Shown: one piece after another, positions 53,478 to 61,778 of the stretch
Layout of the letters: each line of letters opens with the position of its first letter
Position numbering within the stretch: the first letter of the stretch is position 1
DNA from: Prevotella sp. E15-22
GTDB lineage: Bacteria > Bacteroidota > Bacteroidia > Bacteroidales > Bacteroidaceae
Assembly: GCF_023204875.1 (NCBI RefSeq)
Contig: NZ_CP096247.1
Location: 2,046,001-2,110,000 of the forward strand
DNA: 64,000 nt
Direction: 5' to 3'
Translations under genes and position numbers: made by a program
Notes under the pieces: model-generated
Told to the model about the DNA's origin: nothing
Databases searched by the model: none
Seen by the model: the letters and a program-made list of their open reading frames with translations, nothing else

Positions 53478-54065
53478 TTATTCCTTGTTCTTCAGTATTT
53501 CTGCGAAGATACCATTGGCTACGCTTACGCCATCCTTATTATTCAGTCTGGCAGCGCGATAGTCTGTGTTTAGATAGCGTGAACCATGCTTTCTGTAGTA
53601 GTCCCATTCTGTAAATGTGGTCTTCTCCAAGTCGAACTGTACTCTACGGTCAGAAGCGTTGTAGATATAGCCATAGAAGCTGTTGCCTCTCAACTGGTAG
53701 TCTACGATATATGTGGGATTCCACTTGTCGTCGTCATAGATGATGGTGATGTCGCCATCTACGATAAACCACTTAAAAGTACAGAAGGCATAGTTCTCTT
53801 TGGGTGAAGAGGTCTTGTAGTCCAGTTCATAGCCTCTTCCACTGGTGTAGTGATAATCTTTCGACTCAAATCCCATCACAGTAGAATATTCTGAGCCATT
53901 AATGCCCCAGCGATTCTGATAATATTCTGTAATCTTACCTTGCCAGTCGCTGCTACGCAGACTTGAGGCGATATAGTCGTCCTCGTTTTTTGTGCAGCTG
54001 GTGAATACCGCCATGGCAGCCATGGCAACGAACATTAGTTTTTTGTAAGTGAACACTGTTTTCAT
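53478..54065 (-). CDS. lipoprotein of unknown function
   Basis: The 195-residue protein has a lipoprotein signal (AMAVFTSC, lipobox Cys at about 24) and a compact acidic body rich in Tyr and Trp (SDWQGKITEYYQNRWG, FKWFIVDGDITIIYDDDKW, YQLRGNSFYGYIY). This suggests a small lipocalin-like beta-sheet protein at the periplasm or surface. No family is recognised. It lies downstream of another exported protein by 49 bp and ends at a clear terminator. Confidence 0.7.
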   Translation of the reverse strand: MKTVFTYKKLMFVAMAAMAVFTSCTKNEDDYIASSLRSSDWQGKITEYYQNRWGINGSEYSTVMGFESKDYHYTSGRGYELDYKTSSPKENYAFCTFKWFIVDGDITIIYDDDKWNPTYIVDYQLRGNSFYGYIYNASDRRVQFDLEKTTFTEWDYYRKHGSRYLNTDYRAARLNNKDGVSVANGIFAEILKNKE

Positions 54066-54114
54066 AAAGTTTAAATTGTTAATTGTGAATTATTAGTTAT
54101 GTTGATTATTCTCT

Positions 54115-55311
54115 TCATATATTATAAGGATATGACAGCTTCCAGGGCGAATCTTCCAGCTTGAACTTCTTGGCGCCCTCCTGTGTCTTTGGTGTGCGTA
54201 CAAGTGGTAAGTCTGAGAGATCCATCAGGTAAAGATATTCATGGAACAGCGATTTTATACCTTCTCTTACCGACCAGCGTGCAGAAATGTATTCTTTTGT
54301 TATAGGATCATTACCACGGATGGCCTCTACCTCTTTGTTCCATGCTATCAGCTTGAGCATAGCTGCTTTATATTCTGCCAAGAGCGATGCTGGCGATTTC
54401 TGCATCCAGCGCTGTAAAAGCTTACGGTTGTATTCAGCCACAATCTCTGCCTCACGCTTGCGACCCTCCACAAACCAATCGGGTGTTTTCTTGGGATTTT
54501 CAGCGGCCACACGTGCACGCAATTCGTCCTCTATGACCTGCACACGCTTACACTCGTCAGAGCCAAGCCACTCTTTAATTATCTGCTTTACCAGTGGCGA
54601 ATAAATGTTAAAGTAGAAACGAGGCGCACCACCTTGCTTCTCGAGCAGCCAGCATCCTCGGTCATGATCTGGCGTCTCGTTATAATGTACAATGTCTCTA
54701 TCTAAATCGTAGAACTTTGTGCATGCAGCCTTCATTTTATCCAACACCTTATTATATTGTGGCCACTTCTTGTCTACAAAGAGGGTGTCGAAAGGCTGTC
54801 CTTTGCGTGCCTTCTTGGCATTGTCCATCATGATTTTATTAAATCTGTCACTTTCTGTTTTCAACTCAGGTTCTGGCTCATAGTTATCAACGGCTTCAAC
54901 GCGTGCCTTTAATTCGCCTGCTGAGTATTCTGTCATCTTTTCACGTGTATCAACTTGCGATGGATCGGGCAGCACAGGCAGATTCTTATAGGCCTCCTCA
55001 AAAGTCTTATATGTGTACTTTTCTACCATCTTTTTATAATCCTCTTTGCTTATCTTCCAGTCTGTTAGCAAGGCATTACCTTCTCTGGCTGTATAGTCCC
55101 AAAACATGTGGCCACCCAGATTCTGTGCATAGTTACGGTCTTCTGGCTCCACATATAGTATCTTTGCTGTCGACTTTGTGGTCGCTTTATTGCTTGTTTT
55201 CTGACTCTTGGCCTTTGCCTGTGTCTTGGCTTTGGTCTTGTTTTGTGCCTGCATAGAGGCTGTTCCAGTTAGCAGCATTGCTGCAAGAGATAGGTAAATA
55301 AATGGTTTCAT
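54115..55311 (-). CDS. exported protein of unknown function
   Basis: The 398-residue protein has a signal peptide (MKPFIYLSLAAMLLTGTASMQAQ) followed by a Lys/Ala/Thr-rich linker (NKTKAKTQAKAKSQK) and a helical, charged body. The body has two VEAVDNYEPEPELKTESDRF-like acidic segments and a conserved-looking HDRGCWLLEKQGGAPRFYFN. No domain is recognised. A TATCTTTG box at 55348-55355 (minus) is its probable promoter. It may be co-transcribed with the lipoprotein gene. Confidence 0.65.
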   Translation of the reverse strand: MKPFIYLSLAAMLLTGTASMQAQNKTKAKTQAKAKSQKTSNKATTKSTAKILYVEPEDRNYAQNLGGHMFWDYTAREGNALLTDWKISKEDYKKMVEKYTYKTFEEAYKNLPVLPDPSQVDTREKMTEYSAGELKARVEAVDNYEPEPELKTESDRFNKIMMDNAKKARKGQPFDTLFVDKKWPQYNKVLDKMKAACTKFYDLDRDIVHYNETPDHDRGCWLLEKQGGAPRFYFNIYSPLVKQIIKEWLGSDECKRVQVIEDELRARVAAENPKKTPDWFVEGRKREAEIVAEYNRKLLQRWMQKSPASLLAEYKAAMLKLIAWNKEVEAIRGNDPITKEYISARWSVREGIKSLFHEYLYLMDLSDLPLVRTPKTQEGAKKFKLEDSPWKLSYPYNI

Positions 55312-55478
55312 TATATATAATATAGATTACTTATTTATTTTGGGTTGCAAAGATACACATACTTTTCGAATTAAAAATACCGATGATACATGTCGAACAT
55401 ATAATGTTACTTATTGAACATAGTTTTTTCGTTTTTTATGTCTACTTTTGCATCCGAAAAAGAGAAGAACAGAACATT

Positions 55479-56384
55479 ATGGATATTTTTGAGTTCAAAC
55501 CAAGAAAGGGAGCAGGAACTCTTCGCATGGGTGATAGCGACGAGTTGGTGCTGGTGGATTGCTTTGGCGGTATGCCTGCTGGCAGAATAAAACCTATGGA
55601 CCATGGTATCATTGTTATCTGCACGGCAGGAGCTGCCCAGTTCGAGTATGACGGTCAGACCATTCAGCTGAACAAGAATGACCTATTTCTCTACATGGTA
55701 AGTTCTGTTGTGGAGAAGTTTATGTCTACTCCCGACTTCAATTGTCGCCAAGTATGGTTCTCTCGTGGCGAAATGTGGAACATGAACATGTTCACTAAAA
55801 GCAGCCTTGCCGACGTGCAGCTATTGAAGCAGAATCCCAAGGTTTCGCTATCCGATACCGATGCTACACTGTTTGATTCTTACTTTCAGCAGCTCAGCCA
55901 TCACATGCGCAATAGTTCCTTGGTGCTCTATCCCGACATCGTGCGCTCCATTGTCAGCACCATCCTCTTAGAGACGCTTTCTGTGCTGCGTAGAGGAGAA
56001 CAACGAACAAAGTGCGAAACAACATATGGCGATTCAAGACTGCATGGCAAGAAACTTGCCGACCGCTTTATGCAACTGGTAGAGCAGAGCGATGGTCGCA
56101 TACGTCGCGTCGATGAGTTTGCCAAGATGCTGCATGTCACTCCTAAATACCTCTCAAAACTGTTGATGGAGACTATGAATAGGCGCCCCAGTGAGATGGT
56201 TCATTTCTTCACGCTCCAAGCTATCGAGAACCGTCTGCGTTTTACCGATATGACAATGCAGCAGATTTCCGACGACCTGCAATTCCCCAATGCCTCCTTC
56301 TTCGGCAAGTATTTCAAAGAGCACTCAGGAATGACACCTATGGAGTATCGCGTGAAATATCAGAATAACAACGAAGACGAATAA
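55479..56384 (+). CDS. AraC family transcriptional regulator
   Basis: The 301-residue protein has a cupin-like sensor domain (about 1-170, with HGIIVICTAGAAQFEYDGQT). Two C-terminal helix-turn-helix units follow, RRVDEFAKMLHVTPKYLSKLLM and MQQISDDLQFPNASFFGKYFKE, ending in GMTPMEYRVKY. The start at 55479 follows the TACTTTTG -7 box at 55443-55450, which excludes in-frame codons at 55383. The effector is unknown. It precedes the phosphohexomutase gene by 56 bp on the same strand. Confidence 0.87.
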   Translation: MDIFEFKPRKGAGTLRMGDSDELVLVDCFGGMPAGRIKPMDHGIIVICTAGAAQFEYDGQTIQLNKNDLFLYMVSSVVEKFMSTPDFNCRQVWFSRGEMWNMNMFTKSSLADVQLLKQNPKVSLSDTDATLFDSYFQQLSHHMRNSSLVLYPDIVRSIVSTILLETLSVLRRGEQRTKCETTYGDSRLHGKKLADRFMQLVEQSDGRIRRVDEFAKMLHVTPKYLSKLLMETMNRRPSEMVHFFTLQAIENRLRFTDMTMQQISDDLQFPNASFFGKYFKEHSGMTPMEYRVKYQNNNEDE

Positions 56385-56440
56385 TTCCACACACACAAAT
56401 AAAGTAACCATAACACAATATAATACACGCTTAAAATCAT

Positions 56441-57889
56441 ATGACACTTATCAAATCCATTTCAGGAATCTATGGCACCATTGGTGGGTGCCCTGGCGAT
56501 ACGCTGAATCCCCTTGATATTGTCAAACTTACCTCTGCCTTCGCTCAATATGTTCATGGCAGAAAGATGGTGGTAGGCCGCGACGGTCGTATGTCGGGAC
56601 TGATGGTGCGCAACATTGTTGTAGGCACACTCATGGGCATGGGTTATGATGTCATTGATATCGGCTATGCCAGCACTCCTACCACTGAACTTGCTGTACG
56701 CATAACTGGTGCTGATGGTGGCATTGTCGTTACAGCCTCCCACCACCATAGCCAGTGGAACGGCTTAAAGTTGCTTAATCGTGAGGGCGAATTTCTCATG
56801 CCTTACGATGCAAAAGAGCTGATAGCACTTGCCGAATCCGGAAATTTCTCCTATAGTGAAGTCAACCAACTAGGCCAACTCTCTATCGACGAGACCTTCA
56901 ACCAGCGCCACATCGATGCCGTCTTAAATCTGAAGTTAGTAGATGTCGATGCCATTCGCCAGCGAAAGTTCCGCGTCTGTGTAGATACCATCAATTCTGT
57001 TGGTGGCATCATCCTTCCCCAGCTGTTTCAAGCTCTCGGTGTAGACTATGAGGTTTTGAATGGTGAATGCACGGGCGTCTTTGCCCATAAACCAGAACCC
57101 ACAGAGAACAATCTGCTGGGAATTATCGGTCGCATGAAGCAAGAACACTTCGATCTTGGTATTGTTGTTGACTCTGATGTAGACCGACTGGCATTCATCT
57201 GCGAAGACGGTACGATGTTTGGCGAAGAGTATACCCTCGTCAGTGTGGCAGACTATGTGCTCAGTTATACGCCAGGCAATACTGTTAGTAATCTCTGTGG
57301 CACTCGTGCCTTGCGTGATGTTACTCTGCAGCGAGGTGCTCTCTATTATCCCTCTGCCGTTGGTGAAGCGAATATTACAGCCGAGATGAAAGAGGTGGGT
57401 GCTATTATCGGAGGCGATGGCAATGGCGGCGTCATCTATCCTGAGTGCCACAATGGTCGCGATGCCTTGGTAGGCATTGCCCTATTCCTTAGCAGTCTTG
57501 CTCAAAGGCAGTGCACCGTTAGCCAGTTGCGAGCCACCTTTCCCGACTATCAGATAGCCAAAAACTCTATCGACCTCAACCCCGACACAGATGTTGATGC
57601 TATTCTCAAGAAGGTGAAAGACCGCTTTTCAAAGGACAAGAGTGCCCACATCAGTGAGACTGATGGTCTGAAGATTGATTTCCCCGACCGTTGGGTACAT
57701 CTTCGCAAGTCTAATACCGAGCCTGTGGTGCGTGTCTATAGTGAGGCGCAGTCCATCGAGCAGGCTGACCATCTGGGCAATGAGCTCATGCATTACTTCT
57801 ACGACATGCAGAAAGACTTGGTACTTAATAAATTTGGATTAAACAATAACTTAATATCACACAATTTTAGAACATCACAAACATTATGA
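56441..57889 (+). CDS. phosphohexomutase (GlmM/phosphomannomutase-like) with altered loops
   Basis: The 482-residue alpha-D-phosphohexomutase has the phosphoserine loop VVTASHHHSQWNG (Ser100), the metal loop VVDSDVDRLAF (244-249), the sugar loop GGDGNGG (324-330) and the phosphate loop RKSNTEPVVRVY. Compared with the usual SHNP, DPDVDR and GGEGNGG, three loops differ, so substrate or activity may differ from GlmM. The C-terminal 20 residues (NKFGLNNNLISHNFRTSQTL) are AT-rich and atypical. The stop overlaps an ATG of a frameshifted small gene. Confidence 0.82.
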   Translation: MTLIKSISGIYGTIGGCPGDTLNPLDIVKLTSAFAQYVHGRKMVVGRDGRMSGLMVRNIVVGTLMGMGYDVIDIGYASTPTTELAVRITGADGGIVVTASHHHSQWNGLKLLNREGEFLMPYDAKELIALAESGNFSYSEVNQLGQLSIDETFNQRHIDAVLNLKLVDVDAIRQRKFRVCVDTINSVGGIILPQLFQALGVDYEVLNGECTGVFAHKPEPTENNLLGIIGRMKQEHFDLGIVVDSDVDRLAFICEDGTMFGEEYTLVSVADYVLSYTPGNTVSNLCGTRALRDVTLQRGALYYPSAVGEANITAEMKEVGAIIGGDGNGGVIYPECHNGRDALVGIALFLSSLAQRQCTVSQLRATFPDYQIAKNSIDLNPDTDVDAILKKVKDRFSKDKSAHISETDGLKIDFPDRWVHLRKSNTEPVVRVYSEAQSIEQADHLGNELMHYFYDMQKDLVLNKFGLNNNLISHNFRTSQTL

Positions 57890-58254
57890 AAAAAAAATGA
57901 GAGTTTATGAGACGCCAGTAGTGCAAGTAGTCAACCTTTCCAGTTGTGCACAGTTGCTAGCAGGTAGCATGTTGCCTGAATGAAGGCAAGTCTGCCAGTT
58001 TCACAATGACTCTAACTGACCCTCAGGAAAACATTGGATGTCTTGTAACCTATCCAGCCGAGAGAGCAGGAGATAATGGATTTGTCGACCTAGATTTTAT
58101 GCAGGCCCAAGATGGCACGTTTGCCTCACTGGCCAATAATGTCGAGTATGCTCAATATAATGGTAATTTAGATGGTTACAATTTGCCAGGCTCGATGGTT
58201 CTGTCTCCCAAAATGTCAATCTTCGTACTCAAGTTCAAAATCGGATTTCCCTAA
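57886..58254 (+). pseudogene. frameshifted small 'LLAGS'-type peptide gene
   Basis: ATG at 57886 overlaps the mutase stop and is followed by nine A (57889-57897), then TGA. One more A would join MKKK to MRVYETPVVQVVNLSSCAQ and LLAGSMLPE, a typical Bacteroidetes small peptide opening. That frame stops at 57981. Removing one T there would continue into GKSASFTMTLTDPQENIGCL and on to 58254. It is read here as one gene with two frameshifts, or as a slippage-dependent gene of 28-32 residues. The 3' end overlaps the convergent AraC gene. Confidence 0.5.
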
Positions 58255-59136
58255 GAACTCGCTGGGCGTAAGTCCCGTGATGCGCTTGAAGAGACGAGTA
58301 AAATGGTGGGGGAAATCGAATCCGAGCAGGCGGGAGGTCTCGCTGATGTTGTGACCCTGCATCAACAGACTTTTCGCCTGATTGATAACGTAGTTGTGGA
58401 TGTAGCCAATAGCTGTGCCACCAGTTGCCTTGTGGACAATATCGCCAAAATAACGAGGCGAATAAGCCAGTTCGGAAGCGCACCAAGCGACGGTAGGCAA
58501 ACCCTGCATCAGCTGACGGTTCTCACGAAAATAGGTTTGAAGCAAGTTGTGAAAGCGCTTCAGCAGGTCAGCCTCTCCCCTGTCCTCTTCGAAAAGCTGG
58601 CGCTGATAGATACGATTACAGTATTCCAGTATCAGGTGCAGATAGCCAAGCAGCACATTTCTCAAAGACGGGGAGTCCTCGTGTGTCTGCAACTCTTGTC
58701 GCATCTGGGTCACCAGTTGCGTGATACAGAGCCATTCGTCGGGCTCCATGCGCAGCGAACCATCAAAGAAATACGAGAAGAACTGATAGCGGTCTATCTG
58801 GCGTTCCAGTTCAGTGCCGTTCAACAGTTCGGGCGACCACAGCAGCACCCAACCACATAACGAGATGCGTTCGCCGTTGTCCTCCAGTCCACCGATCTGT
58901 CCTGGTTCCACTGCAATGATAGAACCATCGCTCACCTGCCATTTCCGCATGCCGTATGAGAGATTACGGGGGAACTGCCGCTGAATGAACAGCCCATACA
59001 CGCCATAGTTGTTCAGACTGTGACGGAAGGGTGCCAGCTCGTCGTAATGGATGATGCTAATTAATGGGTGCAACACTGGTGCATCCACAAAACGAGCGTA
59101 GTCGTTAGGAGTTTCAACCTTCAGAATATTCTTCAT
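58216..59136 (-). CDS. AraC family transcriptional regulator
   Basis: The 306-residue protein has an N-terminal sensor domain and a C-terminal AraC domain (VAWCASELAYSPRYFGDIVH and ISETSRLLGFDFPHHFTRLFKR, ending TGLTPSEFLGKS). The start at 59136 is set by TACCTTTG (59145-59152, minus), so the mRNA is almost leaderless. It is divergent from the amidohydrolase operon at 59294 and is its likely regulator. The ligand is unknown. Confidence 0.88.
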   Translation of the reverse strand: MKNILKVETPNDYARFVDAPVLHPLISIIHYDELAPFRHSLNNYGVYGLFIQRQFPRNLSYGMRKWQVSDGSIIAVEPGQIGGLEDNGERISLCGWVLLWSPELLNGTELERQIDRYQFFSYFFDGSLRMEPDEWLCITQLVTQMRQELQTHEDSPSLRNVLLGYLHLILEYCNRIYQRQLFEEDRGEADLLKRFHNLLQTYFRENRQLMQGLPTVAWCASELAYSPRYFGDIVHKATGGTAIGYIHNYVINQAKSLLMQGHNISETSRLLGFDFPHHFTRLFKRITGLTPSEFLGKSDFELEYED

Positions 59137-59144
59137 ATCGGTGG

Positions 59145-59152
59145 CAAAGGTA
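59145..59152 (-). promoter_or_regulatory. -7 box of the araC-type gene at 59136
   Basis: TACCTTTG on the minus strand, 8 bp before the ATG; no clear -33 box. Confidence 0.55.
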
Positions 59153-59259
59153 CGCAAAATAGTCTAATAATGGTAGAAATTTAATGGTTTTTTAGCGTTT
59201 TCTGCGAAATTGGTATATAATCAGCCAATTTGTGTAATAGTTATATAATATATAATGTG

Positions 59260-59267
59260 TACCTTTG
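59260..59267 (+). promoter_or_regulatory. -7 box of the amidohydrolase operon
   Basis: TACCTTTG at 59260-59267. It rules out the in-frame ATG at 59255 as a start. The nearest upstream TTTG is 27 nt away, too far for the normal spacing, suggesting an activator. Confidence 0.6.
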
Positions 59268-59293
59268 CACCCAGAAACTTAAAACAAAGAGAT

Positions 59294-60646
59294 TTGAAAA
59301 CAAAAGCATTATTGCTAAGTCTTATGATAGCAGCAAACGGTTTCGCTCAGGGCGTGATTGATGTGCACTCACACCTCATCACTCCTGAGTTTATGTCGAC
59401 TCTTGAAAACGAGGGACGACTGATGGACGAGGGATTCCCCTTGCCAAAGTACAATGTGAAGAATCATCTCAGATGGATGGACGAGGCTGGTGTGGAGACA
59501 TCGGTATTGACATTGGCGGCTCCACAACCTTCGTCTGCAGAGGTGGTGAGACAGACCAATGAGGCTGCCGCTCGCATCAAGAAGGAGCACCCTGGACGAT
59601 TCCTGTTCTGTGCTGCCCTACCCCTACCCGATGTCTCGAAAGCCATTGAGGAGGTGAAATATGCACTTGATGTATTGAAGGCTGACGGCATTAAACTGGC
59701 AACAAACGTAAACGGACAGTATCTGGGTGCACCCGAACTCGACACGCTTTTCTCAGTCTTGAACGAGCGCAAGGCTGTGGTGATTCTGCATCCCCATCGC
59801 CCAGAACCGGTCAATAAGCAGGTGATGCAACAGACACCGCTGGCTATGCAGGAATATCTCTCAGAGACTACCCGTGCCGTATCGAACATGATCAGTCGCA
59901 ACGTGTTGGCCCGCTATAATAATATAAAGGTAATAGTGCCCCATTGCGGTGCCTATCTGCCACTTGCCATCCCACGCATGAAGTCGCTGACACCCGTGAT
60001 GCAGACCAACAAAATGGTAGGTGAGATTGACTACGAGGCCAACCTCCGCACCCTCTATTACGACCTTGCGGGGACACACTCTCCAGAGGTCATCCACATG
60101 CTGCTCACCATCACCACGCCCGACCACCTGCTCTATGGTTCCGACTATCCCTACGTGGCCCCACAGGTGCTCACGCAGAGTCTGGCAAGGATGAAAGACT
60201 ATCTCTCGAAAGAGCCCGACCTGGCACCATTCAAGGAGATGATTCTGTGGAAGAATGCGAAAAGTCTCACCCAATCACTATCTACTCCCCTCCATACAAG
60301 GGAGGGGCAAAGAGGAGGGTCTCTGATTGCCCGCATTGCTGAGATTGAGGTCTATCCGCAGTATATGAAGGAATATCTCGCCTTTGCTAACGAGGTGGGT
60401 CGCCTGAGTATAGAGCGCGAGCCTGGTGTCATCTGCCTGTATCCCATGCAGAGTGCCGAAGACTCATGCCAGATTCGCATCCTCGAAATCTATGCCTCCG
60501 ATGAATCCTATCAGCAGCATCTCAAGACCGACCACTTCCAGAAGTACAAGCAGGGTACACTCCACATGGTGAAAGACCTCAGACTGCCTACCATGAAGCC
60601 ACTCGACCCAGAAACAATGAAACTGATATTCAAAAAGCAGAGATAA
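59294..60646 (+). CDS. exported amidohydrolase fused to an antibiotic-biosynthesis-monooxygenase-like domain
   Basis: The 450-residue protein probably starts at a TTG (59294) giving the signal peptide MKTKALLLSLMIAANGFAQ. The first part is an ACMSD-like metal hydrolase: VIDVHSHLITPEF (HxH), VVILHPHRPEPV, IKVIVPHCGAYLPL and HLLYGSDYPYVAP (metal Asp). The last 100 residues (IARIAEIEVYPQYMKEYLAFANE, ILEIYASDESYQQHLKTDHF) form an ABM-type ferredoxin-like domain. The link, STPLHTREGQRGGS, is encoded by a hairpin-type repeat, so two genes may have fused. Decarboxylation or hydrolysis of an aromatic acid is possible. Confidence 0.78.
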   Translation: MKTKALLLSLMIAANGFAQGVIDVHSHLITPEFMSTLENEGRLMDEGFPLPKYNVKNHLRWMDEAGVETSVLTLAAPQPSSAEVVRQTNEAAARIKKEHPGRFLFCAALPLPDVSKAIEEVKYALDVLKADGIKLATNVNGQYLGAPELDTLFSVLNERKAVVILHPHRPEPVNKQVMQQTPLAMQEYLSETTRAVSNMISRNVLARYNNIKVIVPHCGAYLPLAIPRMKSLTPVMQTNKMVGEIDYEANLRTLYYDLAGTHSPEVIHMLLTITTPDHLLYGSDYPYVAPQVLTQSLARMKDYLSKEPDLAPFKEMILWKNAKSLTQSLSTPLHTREGQRGGSLIARIAEIEVYPQYMKEYLAFANEVGRLSIEREPGVICLYPMQSAEDSCQIRILEIYASDESYQQHLKTDHFQKYKQGTLHMVKDLRLPTMKPLDPETMKLIFKKQR

Positions 60647-60648
60647 CG

Positions 60649-61227
60649 ATGCATAAGTATTTATTATTTTTAGCCGCCATGCTGTTCTGCAGCTGTTCTG
60701 CAGACAATGAAGCGAAAGCAGAAACACCTACTATGAATAAAATTTATATTACTATCGATGGACAAACGCAAAGCGCGACACTTGTGGACAATGATGCCAC
60801 ACGCGAGTTGGTTGCTGCACTTCAGAACGCACCCATAACAGTGACTCTCAACGACAACGATTTTGAGATATGGGGTTCTTTAGGCAAATCGCTGACAACG
60901 AAAAACGAGCAGATGACAACCCTACCTGGAGACATCGTTCTTTATAACGGCAGCAACATATGCATCTTCTACGAGTCAAACTCTTGGAGCTATACTCGTT
61001 TAGGACATATCGACGGACTGTCAGAAAATGAGCTTCGCACATTCCTCAAAGCAGGCGAAAGCAACATCAGTGTTACCCTGTCGCTTGCACTGTCCACAGG
61101 CATCAATACAGTTAAGTGTGAAAAGTTAAAAGATAAAAAATGCTATACTCTACAAGGCACATTAGCTCAGGCTGGACATAAAGGAATCATAATTCAAAAC
61201 GGTAAAAAGATAATTAGAAAACAATGA
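60649..61227 (+). CDS. cyclophilin-like lipoprotein
   Basis: The 192-residue protein has a lipobox (AMLFCSCS), then a cyclophilin-like fold: KIYITIDGQTQSATLVDNDATRELVAAL and ITVTLNDNDFEIWGSLGKSL. A PGDIVLYNGSNICIFYES stretch follows. It ends with the export-associated Prevotella tail (CYTLQGTLAQAGHKGIIIQNGKKIIRK). No peptidyl-prolyl activity is implied by this family. The start is 2 bp after the amidohydrolase stop, and the flavoprotein gene overlaps its end by 4 bp. Confidence 0.78.
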   Translation: MHKYLLFLAAMLFCSCSADNEAKAETPTMNKIYITIDGQTQSATLVDNDATRELVAALQNAPITVTLNDNDFEIWGSLGKSLTTKNEQMTTLPGDIVLYNGSNICIFYESNSWSYTRLGHIDGLSENELRTFLKAGESNISVTLSLALSTGINTVKCEKLKDKKCYTLQGTLAQAGHKGIIIQNGKKIIRKQ

Positions 61228-61760
61228 AAAAAGTTATAGTTATTTCCACAAGTCTGCGTCACGGCTCAAACAGCGACATGTTAGCAGACAAGTTCGTTGA
61301 AGGAGCAAAGGCTGCCGGAAACAAAGTAGAGAAGATTTCTCTTGTAGGTAAGAATATACAGTTTTGCAAAGGCTGCTTCGGTTGCCAAAAGCTGGGCCGC
61401 TGTGTCATCAACGACGATGTGAACGACATCATGGCAAAGGTACTGGAGGCCGATGTAGTATGTTGGGCTACACCTATTTACTATTATGAGATGAGCGGTC
61501 AGATGAAGACCCTCATAGACCGCATGAACGGTATGTACGAACAGGATTATCAGTTCCGCGATGTCTATATGCTGTCAACGGCAGCAGAAGACGAGGACGA
61601 TACTTCGACGAGAGCAGAAGCAGGCCTGAAAGGATGGGTGGATTGCTATCCTAAGTCACGCATGGCTGGCACACTATTCTGTGGAGGCGTGAACGAAGCT
61701 CGTGAGATAATGGGTAATCCCAAACTCCAAGAGGCATTTGAATTAGGAGAAAAGGTATAA
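61224..61760 (+). CDS. flavodoxin-like NAD(P)H-dependent oxidoreductase
   Basis: The 178-residue protein has an FMN loop (STSLRHGSNSDMLAD), FCKGCFGCQKLGRCVINDD with four Cys, and ATPIYYYEMSGQMKTLIDRM. It is a redox flavoprotein similar in outline to the one at 52315. Its ATG overlaps the stop of the cyclophilin-like gene. It may supply electrons or reduce a quinone-like substrate for the operon, which is inference. Confidence 0.83.
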   Translation: MKKVIVISTSLRHGSNSDMLADKFVEGAKAAGNKVEKISLVGKNIQFCKGCFGCQKLGRCVINDDVNDIMAKVLEADVVCWATPIYYYEMSGQMKTLIDRMNGMYEQDYQFRDVYMLSTAAEDEDDTSTRAEAGLKGWVDCYPKSRMAGTLFCGGVNEAREIMGNPKLQEAFELGEKV

Positions 61761-61778
61761 CATAGAAAGTAGAGAAAA

